From contig CALSMK010000007.1 of assembly GCA_943787435.1 (NCBI GenBank), positions 1 to 64,000 of the forward strand: DNA of 64,000 nucleotides, given 5' to 3'. A program made the position numbers and the translations under genes. How positions within the stretch are numbered: the stretch's first letter is position 1; each line of letters begins with the position of its first letter. The notes beneath the pieces are model-generated. The model ran no database searches and was not told where the DNA came from. It was given only the letters and a program-made list of their open reading frames with translations. Shown piece by piece: positions 39,692 through 50,001 of the stretch. The DNA is from an uncultured Flavobacteriales bacterium. Its GTDB lineage: Bacteria; Bacteroidota; Bacteroidia; Flavobacteriales_D; Sanyastnellaceae.

Positions 39692-42331
39692 ATGGACGCA
39701 AAATTCTCACCACGCGTGAAAGACGTCATTACCTATAGCCGTGAAGAGGCCCTGAGACTGGGCCACAACTACATTGGCGTAGAGCATCTCCTGCTGGGGA
39801 TCATTCGAGAAGGTGAAGGCACTGCCATTCGCATTCTCGAGGGGTTAAATGTCGATCTCTCACGCCTCAGGAAAATGGTCGAAGGCAGCATCACGCCTTC
39901 CAATGTGACCGCCGGAAACCCCGGTAACATCCCTTTGGTCAAACAAGCGGAGAAGATTCTCAAAATCACCTACCTCGAAGCGAAGACCTTCAAGAGCCCA
40001 GTCATTGGCACTGAGCACCTGTTGCTTTCCATATTAAAAGACGAGAACAACGTAGCCACAAAGGCCCTGCTCGCACTGAATGTGGACTATGACGAAGCCA
40101 AAACAGAATTCGAAAACATCCTCACAGATGGTGGGGGATCAGAAACACCACGCGCAGAATTTCCAGGAATGACAGACGACGAAGATGACCGCGGAGCCAC
40201 CCCAAGTGGCCCAGGAAGAGGAAGTGCCTCCAAAACTGACAGCAAGAGCAAGACACCTGTGCTCGACAACTTTGGCCGGGACCTCACCGCCATGGCGGAA
40301 GAAGGCAAACTCGACCCCATTGTAGGCCGGGAAAAAGAAATCGAACGCGTCAGTCAAGTGCTGGCCCGTCGCAAAAAGAACAACCCCATCCTGATTGGAG
40401 AACCCGGAGTGGGTAAAAGCGCCATTGCCGAAGGACTGGCCTTGCGCATTGTCGAGAAAAAGGTCTCTCGCGTCCTGTTTGGAAAGCGCATTGTTACGCT
40501 CGACGTCGCGTCTCTTGTCGCCGGCACGAAGTACCGAGGACAATTTGAAGAGCGCATGAAGGCCGTGATGAACGAGCTCGAAAAAAGCCTCGACGTCATT
40601 CTCTTCATCGACGAAATCCACACCATTGTTGGCGCTGGAGGCGCTTCTGGGTCACTGGATGCTTCCAACATGTTCAAACCGGCCTTGGCACGGGGCGAGA
40701 TTCAATGCATTGGAGCGACCACCTTGGATGAGTACCGCCAACACATCGAAAAAGATGGCGCCCTTGAAAGGCGTTTCCAGAAGGTGTTGGTGGAGCCCAC
40801 CACAGTGGACGAGACCATTCAAATTCTGAACAACATCAAAGACAAGTACGAAGAGCACCACTCTGTCAATTACACAGACAAAGCCCTTCGCAGTTGCGTG
40901 TCATTGACCTCGAGGTACATCACCGATCGTCACCTCCCGGACAAAGCCATTGACGCTTTGGATGAAGTGGGCAGTCGCGTGCACCTGAACAACATCAATG
41001 TCCCCCAAGAGATCATTGACATTGAGCAAGAAATCGAGGAGGTCAAAGAGGAGAAAAACCGGGTTGTCCGCAGCCAGAAATATGAGGAGGCTGCAAGGCT
41101 CCGCGATTCTGAGCGCCAACTTTCGGAGAAACTCACGGCCGCCAAGAAAAAGTGGGAAGAAGACACCAAGACCCACCGTGTGACCGTAACGGAAGATCAC
41201 GTGGAAGAGGTGGTCGCCATGATGACGGGCATCCCTGTTCAGAGAATCGCAGAGAAAGAAAGCGGCAAACTCTCCAGGATGGAAGAGGACATGGCCGACC
41301 GCGTGATTGGACAGCCCACAGCCGTGCGCCAAGTGGCCCGAGCCATCAAGCGGAATCGCGCCGGGCTTAAGGACCCCAACAAACCTGTTGGCTCCTTCAT
41401 TTTCCTGGGACCAACAGGCGTGGGAAAAACCCAATTGGCCAAGGAGCTCGCCAAAAACCTCTTCGACTCAGAGGAAGCCTTGATTCGCATCGACATGAGC
41501 GAATACATGGAGAAGTTTGCTGTGAGCCGCTTGGTTGGTGCACCTCCGGGATATGTGGGCTACGAAGAAGGCGGACAACTCACCGAAAAAGTGAGACGGA
41601 AGCCCTACTCCATTGTGTTGCTCGACGAGATTGAAAAGGCGCACCCAGACGTCTTCAACCTGCTTCTGCAAGCCCTGGACGACGGTCAGCTCACAGACAG
41701 TTTGGGCCGCCGGGTTGACTTCCGCAACACCATCATCATCATGACGTCCAACATTGGAGCACGACAGCTCCAAGACTTTGGAACCGGCGTTGGTTTCTCC
41801 ACAGGAGCCAAACAGTCCAAGGAAGGCGACGATCGACGTGGTGTGATTCAGAACGCCTTGAAGCGGGCCTTTGCCCCCGAATTCTTGAATCGAATCGATG
41901 ATGTCATCGTCTTCAACAGCTTGAGCCATGACGACATTCACCGCATCATTGACCTTGAACTCAGCAAATTGTTTGGGCGAATTGAAAGCTTAGGCTACGG
42001 CATCACTTTGACGGATGCCGCCAAGGATTTCTTGGTCGACAAGGGCTACGACGAGCAGTTTGGAGCAAGGCCACTTCGCCGTGCTCTTCAGAAGTACCTC
42101 GAAGATCCCCTCGCTGAAGAAATCATCAGCGCACAATTGCAAGAGGGAGACAAAATCGAAGGTGATGCCATGGAAGGCCAAGAAGAATTGGCCATCCGAA
42201 TCATCAAAGGCAAGGCCCCAAAAGGCAAGAAAAAATCTGAAAAGGGAGATGCGCCAAAATCGGACGCTCCTTCTGACGAAACCGCCCCTGAAACCACTGA
42301 GGACAAGGGCAAAGAGGAAGACCCAGCCTGA
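39692..42331 (+). CDS. clpC: ATP-dependent Clp protease ATP-binding subunit ClpC
   Basis: Clp N-domain MDAKFSPRVKDVITYSREEALRLGHNYIGVEHLLLGI; Walker A GEPGVGKSAIAEGLA and GPTGVGKTQLAKELA; two AAA modules. Confidence 0.95.
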   Translation: MDAKFSPRVKDVITYSREEALRLGHNYIGVEHLLLGIIREGEGTAIRILEGLNVDLSRLRKMVEGSITPSNVTAGNPGNIPLVKQAEKILKITYLEAKTFKSPVIGTEHLLLSILKDENNVATKALLALNVDYDEAKTEFENILTDGGGSETPRAEFPGMTDDEDDRGATPSGPGRGSASKTDSKSKTPVLDNFGRDLTAMAEEGKLDPIVGREKEIERVSQVLARRKKNNPILIGEPGVGKSAIAEGLALRIVEKKVSRVLFGKRIVTLDVASLVAGTKYRGQFEERMKAVMNELEKSLDVILFIDEIHTIVGAGGASGSLDASNMFKPALARGEIQCIGATTLDEYRQHIEKDGALERRFQKVLVEPTTVDETIQILNNIKDKYEEHHSVNYTDKALRSCVSLTSRYITDRHLPDKAIDALDEVGSRVHLNNINVPQEIIDIEQEIEEVKEEKNRVVRSQKYEEAARLRDSERQLSEKLTAAKKKWEEDTKTHRVTVTEDHVEEVVAMMTGIPVQRIAEKESGKLSRMEEDMADRVIGQPTAVRQVARAIKRNRAGLKDPNKPVGSFIFLGPTGVGKTQLAKELAKNLFDSEEALIRIDMSEYMEKFAVSRLVGAPPGYVGYEEGGQLTEKVRRKPYSIVLLDEIEKAHPDVFNLLLQALDDGQLTDSLGRRVDFRNTIIIMTSNIGARQLQDFGTGVGFSTGAKQSKEGDDRRGVIQNALKRAFAPEFLNRIDDVIVFNSLSHDDIHRIIDLELSKLFGRIESLGYGITLTDAAKDFLVDKGYDEQFGARPLRRALQKYLEDPLAEEIISAQLQEGDKIEGDAMEGQEELAIRIIKGKAPKGKKKSEKGDAPKSDAPSDETAPETTEDKGKEEDPA

Positions 42332-42333
42332 GC

Positions 42334-42630
42334 ATGGAAATCCTCCATCAGATTTTCGACCGAATCCGTGATGCCAACCGATACGCGGTTGCTGCAGGGG
42401 TCTTCCTCATTTGGATGTTGACCCTTGCAGATGTCGACCTGATTCGAATGGTCAAAACCCACAATGCGCGGGTTGAAATCGAAACGAAAATGGAAGGGCA
42501 CGCAGCACGCATCGCCAGCCTGAATGCTGAATTGGAACAAATGGGAGCAGACCCATCAGCCAAGGAGCGCCATGCCCGCGAAAACTACTTCATGCACAAG
42601 CCTGAAGAAGATGTCTTCGTTTTCCGTTGA
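42334..42630 (+). CDS. FtsB/DivIC-like septum formation initiator
   Basis: 98 aa, TM segment RYAVAAGVFLIWMLTL then coiled coil and ARENYFMHKPEEDVFVF. Confidence 0.75.
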   Translation: MEILHQIFDRIRDANRYAVAAGVFLIWMLTLADVDLIRMVKTHNARVEIETKMEGHAARIASLNAELEQMGADPSAKERHARENYFMHKPEEDVFVFR

Positions 42631-42727
42631 AGTTCTGTGACCTGCGCGCCAACGGCTGTCATACCGAAAGCCAGAAGCAGAGAAACCCTTTCACTATTGA
42701 TCGATCAGCTCTAGCCAGAACACGCCA

Positions 42728-43186
42728 TTAGCTGCTGTGGTCACGAACGATGACCCAGTCACCATGGATTCGTCGCCACACCAGACTGAACCAACCCGCG
42801 AGCGGATCTAAATCCCCTCGACCATCTAAGTTCCACGAACCCACCATCAAGGCGACATCGTCGGACACAAACTCGACATTCTTGATTCCAAAAGTCAACT
42901 GGCCCATGGCCTCAGGATTGGGGTATCCCTTTTTGTAATTGTCCAGCGTCGTTTGCCATCCAAAAGAAGGCCCCCTGCTCCCCACAAAAAGCAAACTGTC
43001 GGATGCCCAATAAGCCGACATAAAGGCTTCTAAATCGCCTTCGTTCCACGCCTTTTCTTGGGCCTCCATTCGGACCCTGATTCGCGCTTCATCCGCTGCA
43101 TGGTCCATCGGGGCACTGCTGGTGTTGCAACCCGAAAGAATGACCCACGCCAAACTTGTCCCTGCCAAGAATCCTTGGATGTTCAT
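42728..43186 (-). CDS. SnoaL/DUF4440-like lipoprotein
   Basis: Lipobox LSGC; RVRMEAQEKAWNEGDLEAFMSAYWASDSLLFVGS...VWRRIHGDWVIVRDHSS. Confidence 0.75.
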   Translation of the reverse strand: MNIQGFLAGTSLAWVILSGCNTSSAPMDHAADEARIRVRMEAQEKAWNEGDLEAFMSAYWASDSLLFVGSRGPSFGWQTTLDNYKKGYPNPEAMGQLTFGIKNVEFVSDDVALMVGSWNLDGRGDLDPLAGWFSLVWRRIHGDWVIVRDHSS

Positions 43187-43228
43187 GAATCGAAAGGTCC
43201 GCGAAAATGAAAAGCCCCGCAAAGCACG

Positions 43229-44326
43229 TTAGACATTGAAGCGGAAGTGCATGATGTCTCCATCCTGAACGATGTACTCCTTCCCTTCTACACTCAGCTT
43301 TCCAGATTCTTTGACGGCCTGCTCGCTGCCCAAGGCAACGAAGTCGGCGTACTTCATGACCTCTGCGCGAATGAACCCCTTTTCAAAGTCCGTGTGAATC
43401 ACACCGGCCGCCTGGGGAGCGGTGCTTCCCTCCTTCACGGTCCATGCGCGCACTTCCTTCTCTCCCGCAGTGAAATAGGTCTGCAAATTCAACAGTGAAT
43501 AGGCCGAACGGATCAGCTTGGCCACACCGGCCTCTTTTAGGCCAATGTCCGCCAAGAACATTTCCCGCTCTTCGGCATCCTCCAATTCAGCAATGTCTGC
43601 TTCGATTCCTGCGCCAATGATGAGCGTTCCTGCCCCCTCACCTTCAGCCATAGCACGAACCCGGGCCACGTGGTCGTTGCCATCCACTACAGCGGTTTCC
43701 TCCACATTGCAGACATAAAGCACCGGCTTGCCCGTGAGCAACTGCATTTCTTGGAAAAGAGGCTCTTCAGAGTCCTCGCGTTCTACAGCCCTGGCCGAAA
43801 TGCCCTGCTCCAATGCCGCTTTTACACGTTCATACAAGTCCAATTGCTTCCGGGCATCTTTGTCACCTATGGATGCTTGTTTGGCCACCTTTTGCAACCG
43901 GGTTTCCACCGTTTCAAGGTCCTTTAACTGGAGCTCTGTATCAATGACTTCTTTGTCGCGGATGGGGTCCACTGATCCATCGACGTGAACGATGTTGTCG
44001 TCCTCAAAACAACGCAAGACATGCAGAATCGCATGGGTCTCCCGGATGTTGGCCAAAAACTTGTTGCCCAAGCCTTCACCTTTGCTCGCACCTTTGACCA
44101 GTCCGGCAATGTCCACAATCTCAACGGTGGTGGGCACGGTGCTCTGCGGCTGAACAATGTCCACCAGACGCTCCAGCCGTTCATCGGGAACGTTGATGAC
44201 CCCAAGGTTGGGCTCGATGGTGCAGAACGGAAAATTTGCACTCTGCGCCTTGGCGTTGGAGAGGCAGTTGAACAGGGTGGACTTGCCCACATTGGGGAGT
44301 CCGACGATGCCACATTTCAGGGCCAT
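43229..44326 (-). CDS. ychF: Redox-regulated ATPase YchF
   Basis: [42 protein letters not shown]...[29 protein letters not shown]. Confidence 0.95.
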   Translation of the reverse strand: MALKCGIVGLPNVGKSTLFNCLSNAKAQSANFPFCTIEPNLGVINVPDERLERLVDIVQPQSTVPTTVEIVDIAGLVKGASKGEGLGNKFLANIRETHAILHVLRCFEDDNIVHVDGSVDPIRDKEVIDTELQLKDLETVETRLQKVAKQASIGDKDARKQLDLYERVKAALEQGISARAVEREDSEEPLFQEMQLLTGKPVLYVCNVEETAVVDGNDHVARVRAMAEGEGAGTLIIGAGIEADIAELEDAEEREMFLADIGLKEAGVAKLIRSAYSLLNLQTYFTAGEKEVRAWTVKEGSTAPQAAGVIHTDFEKGFIRAEVMKYADFVALGSEQAVKESGKLSVEGKEYIVQDGDIMHFRFNV

Positions 44327-44454
44327 GTTGAATCGGTTTGGGCGGCAAAGATAACCGAGCCACGACCGCTCGACTTTCCCTTGTTTTGTCAACATCGTCA
44401 GAGGTGGGCACTTCTCTGCACTTACTTTCGTTTCGCTTAAAGGAAACCCTCCTC

Positions 44455-45300
44455 ATGTCCTCTCCCTCCACACTTCGCGACCTCTGCACCCAGGTCCGCC
44501 GCGACATCGTTCGAATGGTCCATGGCGCCAGCTCTGGACACCCTGGTGGCTCTCTCGGCTGTACCGATTTCTTGGTCAAGTTGTATTTCGAAGAGATGCA
44601 GATTGACCCCAGCAACTGGAGCATGGACGGGAAAGGTGAAGACCTGTTTTTTCTGTCCAACGGGCACATTTCGCCTGTTTGGTACAGCGTTCTTTCTCGC
44701 CGTGGATACTTTGATGTTCCTGAACTGGCGACATTTCGCAAACTGAACAGCCGTTTGCAAGGCCACCCAGCCACTGAAGAAGGCCTTCCTGGCATCCGGG
44801 TCGCGAGTGGCTCATTGGGGCAGGGATTGAGCGTCGCCTGCGGTGCAGCTCAAGCCAAAAAGCTCAACGGGGAAGACCGTTGGGTCTACACCCTTCATGG
44901 AGACGGCGAATTGCAAGAGGGCCAAATCTGGGAAGCTGCGATTTATGCAGCCCACCACAAGATTGACAACCTGATCAGTTTTGTGGATTGGAACGGACAG
45001 CAAATCGATGGTTCTGTAGAAGACGTCATGTCACTGGGTAGCCTTCACGACAAGTGGAGCGCTTTCGGATGGGAGGTCATGGAATGCAATGGCCACGACC
45101 TCGAAGACTTAGATCGCGTCTTCAAAGCAGCCCGCGCAGCGGGAGGAAATGGAAAGCCCGTTATGGTGTTGATGCGCACGGACATGGGCCGCGGAGTCGA
45201 CTTTATGGAAGGCACCCACAAATGGCATGGAGTGGCCCCCAATGACGACCAATTGAAGTCTGCATTGTCGCAACTCGAAACTTCCCTCTCCGACTATTGA
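44455..45300 (+). CDS. Transketolase, N-terminal subunit
   Basis: GASSGHPGGSLGCTDFLVKLYF; GSLGQGLSVACGAA; TLHGDGELQEGQIWEAA. Confidence 0.92.
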   Translation: MSSPSTLRDLCTQVRRDIVRMVHGASSGHPGGSLGCTDFLVKLYFEEMQIDPSNWSMDGKGEDLFFLSNGHISPVWYSVLSRRGYFDVPELATFRKLNSRLQGHPATEEGLPGIRVASGSLGQGLSVACGAAQAKKLNGEDRWVYTLHGDGELQEGQIWEAAIYAAHHKIDNLISFVDWNGQQIDGSVEDVMSLGSLHDKWSAFGWEVMECNGHDLEDLDRVFKAARAAGGNGKPVMVLMRTDMGRGVDFMEGTHKWHGVAPNDDQLKSALSQLETSLSDY

Positions 45301-46715
45301 TGAGCAGCCAGAGGTGGCCACACTTGGGCCTCTGGCCTTTGTTGTTCTTCATCCTGATTGGATGGAGCGGGCCCACCCTGCATGCTCAAAGTGACCCCAA
45401 AACCAGCGACGAGGTCACCCGCATTTTGTTTGTCTTTGACGCGTCCAACTCCATGAACGCCTATTGGGACCGTCGTCGAAAGTGGGATGTTGCACGCGAA
45501 CTTCTCGCTGCCTCTTTGGACAGTTTAATCGGAATCGAAAACCTTGAATTGGGCCTGAGGGTCTATGGCCACGGGACCAAGCACGTCAAAGGACAGCAGG
45601 ATTGCGATGACACTGAATTGGTTGTGCCCATCGGACCAGGACGGAATCTCATCATTCAACAAGAGCTGAAAAAGCTCAAGGCCCAGGGCACCACCCCCAT
45701 CGCGCGGTCATTGCTCAAAGCTGCAGACGATTTTGCCGCCACCACCGGCCCGGGAAAAAATGTCATTCTTCTGATCACCGATGGCATCGAAGCTTGTGAT
45801 GAAGACCCTTGCGCCGTCTCGCGGGCTCTCCAAGCGCAGGGAATTGTCATCAAACCCTTCATCATTGGAATCGGATTGGAAGAGCAGTACCGAAGCACGT
45901 TCCAATGTGTGGGGCGGTACTTTGATGCATCAGAGCCAGAAGGATTCGCCGATGTCCTGGACATTGTGATTGACCAAGCCATACACCGCACGTCCGCACA
46001 GGTGAACCTGCTCAATTCCAAAGGAGAGCCCATTGAGAGCAACCTGCCTTTTGAGGTCATTGAGAAAAAATCGGGTCATCCCGTCATTCAAGCGGTTCAC
46101 ACATTGAATTCTGCCTCGGTACCGGACACGCTCGTGTTGAACCCGGTGCCGGTTTACGATGTGGTGGTTCACACCTTGCCCCCTGTTATCGCTGAAGACA
46201 TCACATTGACCCCGAGAATTCACAACCACATTTCCATTGAAGCCCCCACCGGCTTTCTGGACTTGAGCCTTCCAAATCCACGGAGTGTGCTGTCGGACTT
46301 GTCTGCCCGGGTCACTTTGGCGGGCGAGGATTGCTCCACGGTTTTTCATCAAAACATGGGAAGCCGCCAACGCTATCTCACAGGCACCTATGATGTGGAG
46401 TTCCCCACCTTGCCCCCTGTCTTGGTTCAAGGCGTCAAAATTGGTGACAAACGAATCGTTCCCATTGGAATTTCAGAGCCTGGATTGCTGAGACTGAACA
46501 CCTCTTCAATGGGATACGGAGGGCTTTTTCTTGAAACGGAAGAAGGCCGTCAAATGGTGGTGCCATTCAGTGGCACAGACCCCTCTGGTTCCTACAACCT
46601 TCAGCCTGGACGTTACGTCATGGTATTCCGAGCCAAACGCGCCCAAACAACAGAATTGTCCGTCACCCGCACTTTTGACCTCCGTTCAGGAGGCATGCAC
46701 ACCATTGAATTGTAA
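45300..46715 (+). CDS. Secreted VWA-domain protein
   Basis: Signal peptide ...HAQ; RILFVFDASNSMNAYW (MIDAS DxSxS-type), GTTPIARSL, LLITDGIEACDEDP; overlaps the upstream transketolase stop (TGATG). Confidence 0.85.
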   Translation: MSSQRWPHLGLWPLLFFILIGWSGPTLHAQSDPKTSDEVTRILFVFDASNSMNAYWDRRRKWDVARELLAASLDSLIGIENLELGLRVYGHGTKHVKGQQDCDDTELVVPIGPGRNLIIQQELKKLKAQGTTPIARSLLKAADDFAATTGPGKNVILLITDGIEACDEDPCAVSRALQAQGIVIKPFIIGIGLEEQYRSTFQCVGRYFDASEPEGFADVLDIVIDQAIHRTSAQVNLLNSKGEPIESNLPFEVIEKKSGHPVIQAVHTLNSASVPDTLVLNPVPVYDVVVHTLPPVIAEDITLTPRIHNHISIEAPTGFLDLSLPNPRSVLSDLSARVTLAGEDCSTVFHQNMGSRQRYLTGTYDVEFPTLPPVLVQGVKIGDKRIVPIGISEPGLLRLNTSSMGYGGLFLETEEGRQMVVPFSGTDPSGSYNLQPGRYVMVFRAKRAQTTELSVTRTFDLRSGGMHTIEL

Positions 46716-46717
46716 TC

Positions 46718-47710
46718 ATGCTCGACTTTATCACTGCCGACAACTCCGAACTCGAAGCCCTCGAACGCAAAGACACGCGAAGTGGCTTTGGACAGGGCCT
46801 TCTTGAGGTGGGACAAGCCCACCCAAATGCTGTGGCGCTTTGCGCAGACCTCACTGGGTCTCTCAAAATGAACGCATTCAAAGATGCCTTTCCAGACCGT
46901 TTTCACCAGGCCGGCATCGCCGAAGCCAACATGATTGGGGTGGCTGCAGGCATGACCATTGGCGGCTTGATTCCATTCACAGGAACCTTTGCCAACTTCT
47001 CCACTGGACGGGTGTACGATCAGATTCGTCAGAGCGTGGCCTACAGTGAGAAAAACGTCAAGATTTGCGCCTCTCACTGCGGCTTAACGTTGGGTGAAGA
47101 TGGAGCAACGCACCAAATCTTGGAAGATGTGGGCATGATGAAAATGCTCCCCAACATGACGGTGATTCACACATGTGATTATGAGCAGACCCGAAATGCC
47201 ACCCACGCCATCGCCAAGCACCATGGTCCGGTGTACTTCCGTTTTGGAAGGCCCAAAGTGCCCATCATTACCGAAGCCGATACTCCTTTCATCATCGGTC
47301 AAGCCCGGCGTGTGATGACCGGATCAGACGTCACTTTGGTGGCCAACGGTCATTTGGTTTGGAACGCCATTTTGGCTGCACGACAGCTGGCCGCAGAAGG
47401 GGTTTCAGTCGACCTCTTGGACATGCACACCGTGAAGCCCATGGATGAAGCTGCGCTGATCGAAAGCGTGAAGCGTACAGGTTGCTTGGTCACAGCCGAA
47501 GAGCACCAGAGGGCTGGCGGAATGGGTGAAAGTGCTGCGGCATGCTTGGCGAGCCATATGCCAACACCCCAACGCTTTGTTGCCGTCAATGACAGCTTTG
47601 GAGAATCTGGCACACCTGCTCAGCTCCTCGAGAAGTACGGATTGGGGCCTTCAGCGATTGTGTCCGCCTGCAAGGAGGTCATCGCAGTGAAGCAAGGTCT
47701 TCCCGCCTGA
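46718..47710 (+). CDS. Transketolase, C-terminal subunit
   Basis: VALCADLTGSLKMNAFKDAFPDRFHQAGIAEANMIGVAAGM; SHCGLTLGEDGATHQILEDVGMM. Confidence 0.92.
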   Translation: MLDFITADNSELEALERKDTRSGFGQGLLEVGQAHPNAVALCADLTGSLKMNAFKDAFPDRFHQAGIAEANMIGVAAGMTIGGLIPFTGTFANFSTGRVYDQIRQSVAYSEKNVKICASHCGLTLGEDGATHQILEDVGMMKMLPNMTVIHTCDYEQTRNATHAIAKHHGPVYFRFGRPKVPIITEADTPFIIGQARRVMTGSDVTLVANGHLVWNAILAARQLAAEGVSVDLLDMHTVKPMDEAALIESVKRTGCLVTAEEHQRAGGMGESAAACLASHMPTPQRFVAVNDSFGESGTPAQLLEKYGLGPSAIVSACKEVIAVKQGLPA

Positions 47711-47731
47711 TCAAAGGCGTTTCGCTTGATC

Positions 47732-48640
47732 TTATGACTCGGTGCGGCTTGGAACTCCATCCATCGCCGCCATCGCTTGATACAATCGATCGCGATGGAG
47801 CTTGGTCGCAGGCAACAAAGGCAAGCGCGGAGTAGCCCCGCAAATGCCAAGCAAGTTGCACACAGCCTTGATTCCTGTTGGATTGCCTTCCGCAAAGAGT
47901 GCGTCAAGCAAGGGTTGCTGGTCTTCCAACATTTTTCCTGCCTCTTTCACCGAGCCAAATGAGGCCAAATCAAGGGCTTCTGCCCATCGATCGGGAAAGG
48001 CATTGCCAATCACACTCACCAATCCATCTCCTCCCATGGCCATCATGGGAATGGCATTGACATCGTCTCCGGAGAGCAAGGCAAAGGTGTCTGCGACGCC
48101 TGACCGAATCTTCTGAAAGGCCGCCATGTCATCATTGGCCTGTTTTAGGGCCACGACTTGTGGACAGGTGCTGGCCACCTCGATGACGGTTTCTGGTTCA
48201 ATGTTGACACACGCCCGAGAAGGAACGTTGTACATGATGATGGGCAAGGAAGTCACCTCGGACAGTGCCTGATAGTGGGCCACCAGTCCTGGTTGGCTGG
48301 GCTTGATATAAGCCGGAGGGCTGATCAAAAGGCCATCCAACCCGCGGGTATCCATGGCTTCCATGCGGCGCACCGCAGCCACGGTCCCTCCACTGCCGTC
48401 AAATCCCGCCACGATGGGGAGCCTTCCTGCGTTGACCTCTTGGACAAAGTCCAATACCCGACGCTGTTCTGACTCATCCATCAATTGAGCCTCACCTGTG
48501 CTGCCCAAAACCACCAAAAAGTGCGCCTTGCTTCCAGAAACGTGGTGGACCATTCGTTCCAGCCCCGGGAAGTCAATGCTGCCGTCTTCACTGAATGGCG
48601 TAATGAGGGCCACGCCGAGGCCACTGAATCGCTTGTTCAT
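47732..48640 (-). CDS. dapA: 4-hydroxy-tetrahydrodipicolinate synthase
   Basis: GLGVALITPFSEDGSIDFPGLERMVHH; VLGSTGEAQLM; IMYNVPSRACVNI; VVALKQAND. Confidence 0.93.
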   Translation of the reverse strand: MNKRFSGLGVALITPFSEDGSIDFPGLERMVHHVSGSKAHFLVVLGSTGEAQLMDESEQRRVLDFVQEVNAGRLPIVAGFDGSGGTVAAVRRMEAMDTRGLDGLLISPPAYIKPSQPGLVAHYQALSEVTSLPIIMYNVPSRACVNIEPETVIEVASTCPQVVALKQANDDMAAFQKIRSGVADTFALLSGDDVNAIPMMAMGGDGLVSVIGNAFPDRWAEALDLASFGSVKEAGKMLEDQQPLLDALFAEGNPTGIKAVCNLLGICGATPRLPLLPATKLHRDRLYQAMAAMDGVPSRTES

Positions 48641-49227
48641 TTCAAGTCGAGTGTTTTCAAGTAATGCAACGCCAATTGAACGAAAGATGACATATCGGAT
48701 TCTTCAGGCCATGTCAACATAAAATCCAAATCCTTCAAACCCAACCCAGCCGGGCCCACTTTAAAGGCAATCGTGGACCGTTTGAGCAATGCCTTTAAGG
48801 TCAAATTGTCGCCACTTTGCCCCAAGTAAATCAACACATCACCTTCGTCCAATCCATTGGGATTCACTTTGGGCAAGCCATTGGAGGCCACTTCGTCCCT
48901 CCAAAAAAGCTGAACTGCCCCGTGCTGAGGAAAATCAGATGGTGGCGATTGGCCCGCCTCCAAACTGCGAATCCGCTGTGCCCGCGCTTTGGCGTGGGCC
49001 TTTTGGGTCAATCCGGTATCGGCCACAATCTTCCATTCGCCCAGCTCTGGATATCCGTCCAGACCATCCACCAAATCCTTCAATTGCGACCTTAAAGCGA
49101 GGGTGTAGGCTGGAACCAAAAAGAGGACAGAGGTGCTTTCATCTACACGGGTTCCCTGCCTGAGTCTGTCAGGAGATTTTTCCTTTTTGAGGGCAGAACG
49201 CCCCCATCTTTTCAGCAATGCTCGCAT
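48637..49227 (-). CDS. Conserved hypothetical (DUF6913-like)
   Basis: 196-aa ORF overlapping the dapA start; ends ...LQLALHYLKTLDLK-like. Family assignment from memory only. Confidence 0.5.
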   Translation of the reverse strand: MRALLKRWGRSALKKEKSPDRLRQGTRVDESTSVLFLVPAYTLALRSQLKDLVDGLDGYPELGEWKIVADTGLTQKAHAKARAQRIRSLEAGQSPPSDFPQHGAVQLFWRDEVASNGLPKVNPNGLDEGDVLIYLGQSGDNLTLKALLKRSTIAFKVGPAGLGLKDLDFMLTWPEESDMSSFVQLALHYLKTLDLK

Positions 49228-49315
49228 GGCAATCAGGCCCTACAATTTACAAGGGGCCTTTGAAACAAGGACTGGATTTCATGAGAATGCCCATCACTTG
49301 CAAACAGGCAAAAAA

Positions 49316-49984
49316 TCAGTGGCTCCCTTTGAGCTTATCGGCAAAGAGCGCTTTGAACTTCTTCACCTTGGGGCCAACAACCGCCACGCAATAGCCTTGA
49401 TCCGGATTGCGAGCGAAATAATCCTGGTGGTACTCCTCTGCCACATAAAACGGAGCTTGTTCCTCGATGGTTGTGACAATGGGGTCGTCCCACAACCCAG
49501 CTTCTTCAGCGGCCTCTAAAGAAGCCTGAGCCAACTTGAACTGGGCTTCTGTCTGAGGAAAAATCGCAGAACGGTATTGTGTCCCTGCATCTGCGCCCTG
49601 ACGGTTCAACGTGGTGGGGTCATGTGTCCTCCAGAACACCTCCAAGAGCTCTCCAAAACTGACTTCAGCCGGGTCAAAAGTGATGCGCACGGCCTCGGCG
49701 TGGCCGGTACGACCTGTGCAAATTTCCCGATATCCAGGATTCTTGATCTGCCCTCCAGTGTATCCACTCTCCACTTTCACCACCCCTGTCATTTCAACAT
49801 AAATGGCTTCGGTGCACCAAAAACAGCCGCCAGCGAGGACAGCGTATTCCAATCCTTCAGGGGGAGTTGTGTTGAGCATAGAGGAATCTGTGGGGTTTTG
49901 AGAAGATGAATTTGCCGCGACACAACCGGAAGCGAACCAAGTCAACAATACAAATGCGAAGGCGTGGGAGAATGTTCTTTTCAT
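49316..49984 (-). CDS. msrA: Peptide-methionine (S)-S-oxide reductase MsrA, lipoprotein
   Basis: Lipobox FASGC; AVLAGGCFWCTEAIYVEMTGVVKVESGYTGG; YREICTGRTGHAEAVRITFDP; YHQDYFARNPDQGYC. Confidence 0.95.
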   Translation of the reverse strand: MKRTFSHAFAFVLLTWFASGCVAANSSSQNPTDSSMLNTTPPEGLEYAVLAGGCFWCTEAIYVEMTGVVKVESGYTGGQIKNPGYREICTGRTGHAEAVRITFDPAEVSFGELLEVFWRTHDPTTLNRQGADAGTQYRSAIFPQTEAQFKLAQASLEAAEEAGLWDDPIVTTIEEQAPFYVAEEYHQDYFARNPDQGYCVAVVGPKVKKFKALFADKLKGSH

Positions 49985-50001
49985 GGATAGGAGATTTAAA
50001 A

